DNA from: Picochlorum sp. 'celeri'
Taxonomy: Eukaryota > Chlorophyta > Trebouxiophyceae
Reading direction: 5' to 3'
Length of the DNA: 64,000 nt
NCBI GenBank assembly: GCA_010909725.1
Contig: JAACMV010000028.1
Coordinates: 496,001 to 560,000 of the forward strand
In this document: piece by piece, positions 56,761 through 64,000 of the stretch
Layout of the letters: each line of letters opens with the position of its first letter
Position numbering within the stretch: position 1 is the stretch's first letter
Program-made: the position numbers and the translations under genes
The notes under the pieces: model-generated
The model's database searches: none
What the model was told of the DNA's origin: nothing
Seen by the model: the letters and a program-made list of their open reading frames with translations, nothing else

Positions 56761-59086
56761 GGGCGACCATGGAGACCGCCCGGCCACACTCGTCGTGCTT
56801 TTGGTGGCATGTTTTCGTTCTTCCCATCACACAAGAGGTTTGACCGATGATGTCGTGATTTTTCTTGGTATTCACAGCTCTCTCCATCGAAGACATATTT
56901 TGATGGGAGTGGATGTGGAGCACACACACAGCCAGCTGGTCGAGGAGGAGAGCTGTGAAAAAAGCCTGCTTTCTTGGCAGCAACATAAACACGACGAGAT
57001 CTCCCTCATTCAAAGAAGCGTCGCAGTTGTATCCTACTAATCTAATTGCAACTCCTCATGAAGTAAGACCAGCATTGGTGGTGATACTTCCTCCAGCATT
57101 GAAGGCTACTCCAGTGTAGCAGAGAGCTATGTCCCTGTAGGAGGAGATCTCTCGTCAATATCTAGGGAGATGAGATCCCTAGGAGAGATCTGGTCATCAT
57201 GGTCAATTTCATATACTGAGAAGATTTATTCTCATGTAACAACTTCTAATTCAAACTATCTTGTGAAGGAAGAGAGAACCCTCTGTACATTGGTTGGTAT
57301 TCTACTCCATCCTCTTCTATCGAACCTCACTGCGTGTGAAGGTTGAACGCTCTGTGTTGGCAACGACACGAGAGTGTATTGGCAGTACGTTGTGTAACCT
57401 GTGAAGGAAATCCAGGCCACGACTGGCAATGTACGCTGCCACATCCAGTGCTTGCCACAGCTTGCTTGTTGTTGTTGTTGTTGTGAAGACGACGATTTGT
57501 TTCCATTTCATTCTTGTTTCATGATGTCTTTTCCTTATTTATTCATTTCACAGGTATTATTATAACTCTTTCTCTAGAGAATCTCACATGTTGTCTGTGT
57601 AGGGTCGCTCCGGGTTGTTCTTCTACTTGTGTGCAGGAGACTTGTGTGCTTTGTTCTGTCCTGTTATTATTGGTTGGTATTATTGCTCGTGTGGATTGTT
57701 GTACATGTTATTATTATTACTACTACTACTACTATTATGAGATATTTACTTTCTTCTTTTTTGACTGCTTTGCTTCTTTGTTGGTGTGTTGTCTCGTGTT
57801 GTAGCAGCAGCAATAGTAGCAATAGCAGATCTTGTGGTGTGTGGTGTCCGAGGAGGAGTTGTTTCACGTGGTGTGCGACGCTTTGATGAGTGCTGTTTTT
57901 TTTTACTATACAACACCCTCTTTTGATTGGTTTGGTTGGTATATTTTTGGTGGTGGTCCCAGTTAAGTCAAGGAAGGGGTGGTGATGGGAAGATCGCCAT
58001 TCTTCTTCTTGTTGGGAGAAGCTCTCCCTCTCTTCTTCAGACATGTGGCAGCAGACCACTGTTTGTTTTGCCCTGGGTGTGCGACGTTTCTTTTTTATTT
58101 ATTATTATTATTATTTAAATTGGTATTCTTCTTACCTTCTTACTCTTACTCTTCCTTACTATTGTGTCCTTCTGTTGTTGTTGTTGTTGTTGTGAAGAAG
58201 AAGAAGACAGATATTCTTTTCATTCATGCATAGCATAGCATAGTATAGATTGTTGTTTGTGTCATTATCATCATACCATAATGAGATTTTTATCTTTTGA
58301 TTTTGCTTTGCTTTTGTGTTGGTCTTTGTTAGTCTTTCTTCTTCTTTGCTGTACTGTAACCCAACGAGGTCTTCCTTTTCCAAAGAAGCGTCGCGATTGT
58401 ATATATACTATCCTCATTGCGACTCCTCATGAAGTCGACGTTCAAGTACATAAGTACGTACGCGTGCCTTGCATGATAAGCTACTGAAAAACCTCAAAAC
58501 CAACGGTGTGAGGTTGGTTCCTCTAGTAGTGCTTGTTGTTGTTGTTGTTGTTGTGAAACAAAGACAATACGTTTTTCATTCTTTCTCGTTTTCATGTCTT
58601 TTATTTATTTATTTATTTATGTTTTTTCATATATTATACTACTACTACTACTATTATTATTGCACCACTTACTCTCTCTCTCTCTCAGATGTTGTCTGTG
58701 AGTGTATCCTATCTCTCTCCAGGTTGTTCTTCTTGTCGTGTGTTTCGTTGTGTCGTGTCGTGTCGTGTTATTCTTGGTGGTGTGGATTATTGTTGTGCAT
58801 GTTATTGTTGTCATTATCAATGAAGAGGAGTATTATGAGCTATTTTGTTGTTATTTTGGCGTGTTTTTTGGTTGGTGTGTTTTTTTTGGTTAGGGTATTT
58901 TGGTCTTTTTGTGGGTGTTATTTTTTGTATTTTGTGGGCTTTTTGTGATGTTTTCATATTTTTGGGTAGTTTATTTTTTGTATTATCTATATATTGTGTT
59001 TATTTTCTGTTTGTGTGGCGGAGTGGGTGTGTAATAATGTGTTTTTACCCTCATTACCCTCGGCCCGCAGGAACGACGTAGGCACA
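56761..59086 (+). repeat. Diverged Y-like module
   Basis: Begins like module Y (GAGGACAATAAAAAAGGGCGACCATG just before it) but is only loosely similar afterwards. It contains the motif AAAGAAGCGTCGC..ATTGCGACTCCTCATGAAGT twice (about 57015 and 58382) and several (GTT)n or (ATT)n/(ACT)n microsatellites. No gene recognised. Confidence 0.6.
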
Positions 59087-59104
59087 GGGTATAGGGTATA
59101 GGGG

Positions 59105-59350
59105 ATCCGCTCCAACCATACAACAGGGAAAAGAGGAAGAGTCGGCTAAATGAGGGAAAGGAGATGCAAGAGCGAATGAGGAGAATAGCTACGGCAGGCA
59201 TCCAAGCGGCTTTGGAGTGGGGATAGGGTGAAGATGGGTCGGTAAGGGAGGGGAGTCGACTCAAGGAGATGGTAGACGGGGGAGAGGATACAGGGATAAG
59301 GAGAGAGGGTGGCGGGTCCCTTTTTTTTTGCTTCTCTCCCCTCTCTCTCT
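59105..59350. other. Unique spacer at the centre of the inverted duplication
   Basis: 246 bp, purine-rich on the plus strand (AGGGAAAGGAG, GGGAGGGGAG), present once. It separates the two inverted arms. Confidence 0.75.
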
Positions 59351-62300
59351 CCCTATACCCTATACCTGTGCCTACGTTCGTTCCTGCGGGCCGAGGGTTT
59401 AATGAGGGGTAAACACACATTATTACACACCCCCCGCCACACAAACAGAAAATAAACCAAATATATAGATAATACAAAAAACTACCAAAATATGAAAAAC
59501 ATCACAAAGCCCCACTACAAAAAAATAAACCCACCCCAAAGACCAAAATACCCTACGCCAAAAAACACACTCCAACCAAAAACGCCAAACAGCGAAACAA
59601 CACAAACCCCTAATGTCACTACATACTCCTCTCGTTCTATGACAATCAACCTACAGCTCAACCACATAATCCCCACCCAAGAACTCCTACCTCGCATCAC
59701 ACGGACACGACACACGAAACACACTACAAAAATAACAATCTGTGAGAGAGATAGGATACACTCACAGACAACAATCTTAGAGTAGATGAGATAGTAAGGG
59801 TGCAATAATAATAGTTAAGGTAGTAGTAGTAAATATATAAGAAAAAACATAAATAAATAAATAAAAAAGACATGAAAACGAGAAAGCATAAAAACGATTG
59901 TCCTTTGTTCACCACAAACAACAACAACAACAAGCACTACTAGAGGAACCAAAACCTCACACCGTTGGTTTTTTGGGGGGAGGTTTTTTCAGTAGTCTTA
60001 TCATGCATAGGTACGTCGTACTACTTACTGTGGACCTGAACGTCACTTTCATTGATGGAGTCGCAATGAGGATAGATATAGTAGTACAATCGCGGACGTT
60101 CTGGACAAGAGGAACCTCGTTGGTTACAGTACAGCAAGAAGAAGAAGACGATACAAAGACCAACACAAACGTCAAAGCAAAATGCAAAGATTAAAAATCT
60201 CATATGGTATGATGATAATGACACACACAACAATCTATACTTGGCTGCTATGCATGAATGAAAAAATATCTGTCCTTCTTCTTCTACAGACAACAACAAC
60301 AACAACAGAAGGACACAATATGTAAGGAAGAGTAAGAGTAAGAAGGAAGAGAATACCAATTTAATAATAATAAAATAATCATAAAAAAAACGTCGCCACC
60401 CAGGGCAAAAACAAACAGTGGTCTGCTCCAGCAGTCGAAAGAAGATGTAGGGAGAGCTTCTCCAACACGAAAAGAATGGCGTGCTTCCCATCACACCCCG
60501 TTCGCTAGACTAACTGGACCACCACCAAAATATCCACAAACCAATCAAAATAGGGTTTGTATCGTACAAAAAAAAATCTAAAAGCTTCATAGCATCACTT
60601 CAAGCTCCTCACATCGTCGACACACTCTCCGCACCAACAGGTCAACAATCCTTGCTCTTGCTAATGCTCCCTCCGTGTTCCCAGTCACCCTCTATTTGCC
60701 TCAGCTTGCACACCGAACCACATCATCAACAGCGTTCACAAAGCAATTATCTCATAATAGTCTAGTAGTAAGTAATAATAAACCAGTGTACATCAATCCA
60801 CCACTAGCAATAATACCAAACCAATATAACAGAGCAAACAAAGCACACAGTCTCCCTGCACACAAGTAGAAGAACAACCCGGAGCGACCACACAGACACA
60901 TGTGAGATTCTCTGAGAAAAGAGTTATACATAATTACCTGTGAAATGATGAAAATAAGTGAAACAGACATCACTGAAACAAGAATGAAATGGAAAACAAA
61001 TCGTCGTCTTCACACAACAACAACAACAATGCAAGCTGTGGCAAAGACTGGATGTGGCAGCGACATGCCAGTTGTGGCCGGATTTCTTCACAGGGTTACA
61101 CAATGCGTATCTGCCAATCACTCTCGTGTCGTTGGCACACACAGAGCGTTTCAACAGTCACACGCATGAGGTTCGATAGAAGGAGGATGGATTAAATACC
61201 AACCGATGTACAGAGGGTGTCATCTCTTCCTTCACAAGATAGGTTTTGAATTAGAAGTTGTTACATGAGAATAAATCTTCTTCAGTAAATATGAAATGCA
61301 TGATACCAGTCTCCAGGAGTCCCATCTCATCAGACGCCTCTCTCGTCAAACAAACCCCATTGACTAACTCAGTCTCCGTATAGAGCGAATCTCTCTTCCT
61401 GAACAGGGACATAGCTCTTGAGTACACCTTGGAGTAGCCTTCAATGTGTGAGGAAGTATCACACACCAAGCTGGTCTTAACTTCATGAGAGTTGCAATTG
61501 ATTAGTAGGATACAAGGCGCGCTCTTTGAATGAAGGGACGGATTCTTCCGTGTTATCTGTTGCTGCCAACGAAAGCAGGCTTTTTTGCACAGCTCTCCTC
61601 CTCGACGCAGCTGGCTGTGTGGGCTCCACATTCCGACTCCACTCAAAAGTATGGCTTCGATGGAGAGAGCGCTGAAACCAGGAGAAAAATCAGACTATTG
61701 GTCAAACCTTGTGTGATGGAAAGAACGAAAAACATGCACCAAAAGACGACGGTGTGGCCGGGCGGGTCTCCCATGGTCGCCTTTTTTACTTGTCCTCATT
61801 GACGGAGCGGACACTCCCCGAGGAGAAAAAGGGCTGACTCACGACGCTGTCCCTGTGTATAACAGGACTCTGGCAGCTTCCATCAGTTTCTGTGGTACAA
61901 TTGAACACTGGTGGTAAACCCGCAATCGACCGAACAGAAAACGCTCACTCAGCGCCCACCCTCTTTCTTGCACATCTCAGTTGAGCGCTCGGTTGATACC
62001 ACACCCTGACCACTCAACCGCAGTCGTGTGATCGCAGTATTGGGTTTGATATATGGATTTTATGGACACAATAACATTTCCAAATGGCCATTCAGTCGGG
62101 TTGCGAGTGCGAATGGATCTCATCGATCGAGTTTGGTCGATTCCGATCGCGTCGCGAGCGGTGGGCACGAACACGCCCAGAATATTCCGTCCATGGACAG
62201 TGAAGAGCATCATTACTTGGCTTTAAAATTATATAGTCAGTCAAAAAAGCGAATGGCGACCGCACGAGCACACACAGGGTTTACAACAACACATCCCCAC

Positions 62301-64000
62301 GGGAATGTCATGTGTCAAAACATATACAAGCGGTGCCAACAGGCCGACGACTCCTTCTCCCAGGTTTTCCACCCTCTAGCTATCATATTATCAAGGAAAG
62401 AACCCACTGTGCTCCGCTCCAATGAAACTCATACTGGGTGTGCTTTGTCCGTAGGTTGTGTGGAATTCCTTTTGGGAACATTGTGGTGAATGCGAGACGC
62501 GCACACTCGTAATGCCGGCGAAGGGGTAGTGGAGAGCGTCCCACACTGCTAGTTCTGTCTCCTGGAGTGCATATGAAATGCTAAGTCGGTACAAACCACG
62601 GGTAAAAAGCTCCAACCTTCGAGATCTGAGGCAGCTGCTTGTGTCTTTGATTCCTGTCCACTGCAGAAACATGCGGTGCCCAAGGTTGGTGGTCGCAACA
62701 AAGCCCGATCTGGCATTCGACGGTTTCTATGGGTACATGAAAGACTCAACAAACGCCACGGACCCCGGTCGCAAACAAAGACGTCGCAGGAACCACAGCG
62801 CGTGATTCCTGACTCGATTCGAAACAATTGCGGGACCAAGGTTGTGGCATCGCCCACCAAATGCCCGATCTGGCAGTTCGCACGGTTTCTCGTATGGGTA
62901 TATAAGAGCTCAAACAGCGCCAAGGACCCCGGCGAAACCAATCAGCCGCACCAGCAAGCGCTGTTGATTTCTAATCCCAATTAGTTCCTTATCCCTTTTT
63001 TACGCCAGTCCTGGTTGAGCCGGTCAGATAGGGGTTCCTGGACCACGCATCAGTCACTAATTTTTCAAGGGAGCCCCGCGGAACGAAGACAGCCAGTAGA
63101 AAAATTAAACACCATTTCTAAATTAAAGAATATCAACTACACAAAAGGAAGGAAAACATCAAAAAAGACAAAATAAATCCAAAAAAAAAAAACAACACAA
63201 CAAGAACCCAAAATACCCGAACCCAAAATACACCAAACGAAAAAAAAACACGACAAAAAACAAAAATATGAGGAGATTATTTAGTATTATTATATAGAGC
63301 ACCTATACTAATACGTATATTACAACAACGACAACGTACAAAAAACGACACGGCACGCCACAAGCACTGCTGCTTCTGCGCTACTCCTACTACTACTACT
63401 AAGCCAATACGAGACAACCAACAAATCCAAAGAAAACACCAACAAAAGAAAAAATCTAGTAGGAAAGAATCATATGATGCGCAACAACAACCATCTATAC
63501 GACTATGCGATACTATATTTATACTATAAGTGGAGCAGGGTAGAGCGTACGACGCCCCTGTGTGAGAGGAGGAGATCCGCGTCACATCCCCTAGGAGAGA
63601 GAGAGAGCGAGCAATGCTGTTACAATCATGGTCAATTTGAGTAATGTAATTCATATACTAGAAAAGATGTTTCCATGGAACACAACTTCCTTCAAAATTC
63701 AAACTACTATCTTGTTGTGAAGGAAGAGAAGAACCCTCTGGACATTGGTTCGGATTCTACTCCATCCTCTTGTATCCACCTCAACTGCGTGTAGAGGTTG
63801 AACGCTTTGTTATTGTTTGCAACGACACGAGAGTGACAGGAGGCAGCATGGACGCTTCCACAACAATAGGCAATCAACAGGACACAGCTGAACAGACATA
63901 CAGTCTCATACACCTACACCAACAACAACAACAACAACAACGACCCAGAGCTAGACCCACAAACACATCACTATCAACATATGCGATTAATATGAGGTAT
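59351..64000 (-). repeat. Right arm of long inverted duplication, continues past window
   Basis: Reverse complement of 54583-59104. Its last bases (CAACATATGCGATTAATATGAGG) match the inverse of 54590-54612, and nothing indicates an end there. Inverted copies of module X, the 153-bp tandem pair and part of module Y are included. The plus strand here is A/C-rich, mirroring the T/G-rich left arm. No genes called. Confidence 0.88.

Larger units (their letters stand above)
54583..59104 (+). repeat. Left arm of long inverted duplication
   Basis: Landmarks pair with the right arm around a centre near 59.28 kb: 54583 with 64000, the tandem pair at 55.6-55.93 kb with 62.64-62.99 kb, CGACGCGATCGGAAT at 56.4 kb with its inverse at 62.15 kb, and (GTT)n at 58.54 kb with (CAA)n at 59.92 kb. 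The arm continues outward beyond 54583, but its partner lies outside the window. Arms differ by many small indels. Confidence 0.88.

Noticed and set aside
49588..64000. Many open frames of 60-160 codons rich in Cys/Leu/Val/Phe
   Set aside because: They are translations of (GTT)n, (TTC)n and T-rich repeats, present on both strands, without domain motifs or consistent codon use.

Overview
This is eukaryotic nuclear DNA, most likely from an alga or another protist of the plant lineage. Coding regions are split by short GT-AG introns (about 50-200 nt). One host gene encodes a sugar transporter of the plant plastid/vacuolar glucose-xylose type. Another encodes a secreted wall-type protein with a (Pro-Ser-Pro-Glu)n linker and a fibronectin-III-like domain. 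Only these two genes (33.9-39.5 kb) look like ordinary host genes. The rest is transposable elements, dispersed repeats and a satellite/inverted-duplication block. I cannot name the species.

Layout. 1-5.4 kb: a CACTA/EnSpm-type element (CACTA-1; left end outside the window) with a Tnp2-like transposase on the minus strand and a divergent accessory gene. 5.65-6.28 kb: dispersed repeat R1, copy 1. 7.4-12.5 kb: CACTA-3, same two-gene plan in the opposite orientation, transposase frame-broken. 13.57 kb: a stand-alone GIY-YIG nuclease gene. 14.1-19.7 kb: an apparently intact MULE (MULE-1) with ~150-bp terminal inverted repeats (TIRs), a DDE/SWIM transposase and a convergent Ulp1-type cysteine protease gene. 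19.65-20.96 kb: a cysteine-rich ORF whose start codon lies inside the MULE-1 TIR. 21.16-31.76 kb: a degenerate second MULE (MULE-2), its right TIR split by a 5.5-kb Ty3/gypsy-like retrotransposon (LTRs ~269 bp, target duplication GAGGC). 31.9-32.5 kb: R1 copy 2, which differs from copy 1 by a ~44-bp internal inversion.

33.9-35.7 kb: sugar transporter gene, broken by a 28-base C/G homopolymer. 35.7-36.07 kb: an unusual chain of about ten perfect palindromes just upstream of it. 36.26-39.5 kb: six-exon secreted protein gene (879 aa when spliced). 39.88-45.43 kb: a complete CACTA element (CACTA-2; ends CACTAGCGTCA, target duplication CCT) sitting inside a further copy of the gypsy LTR. 46-48.1 kb: a LINE with ORF1 and an endonuclease domain but no reverse transcriptase.

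48.1-64 kb: a repeat block with no convincing genes. It holds short tandem repeats, duplicated ~0.8-kb and ~1.6-kb modules, a 170-bp satellite array, and a long inverted duplication (arms about 4.6 kb, spacer 246 bp) that runs off the right edge. The two-gene CACTA plan and the transposase-plus-protease MULE plan are the clearest cases of genes working together. Several frame breaks in otherwise well-conserved genes fall in homopolymers, so some may be sequence errors rather than true decay.
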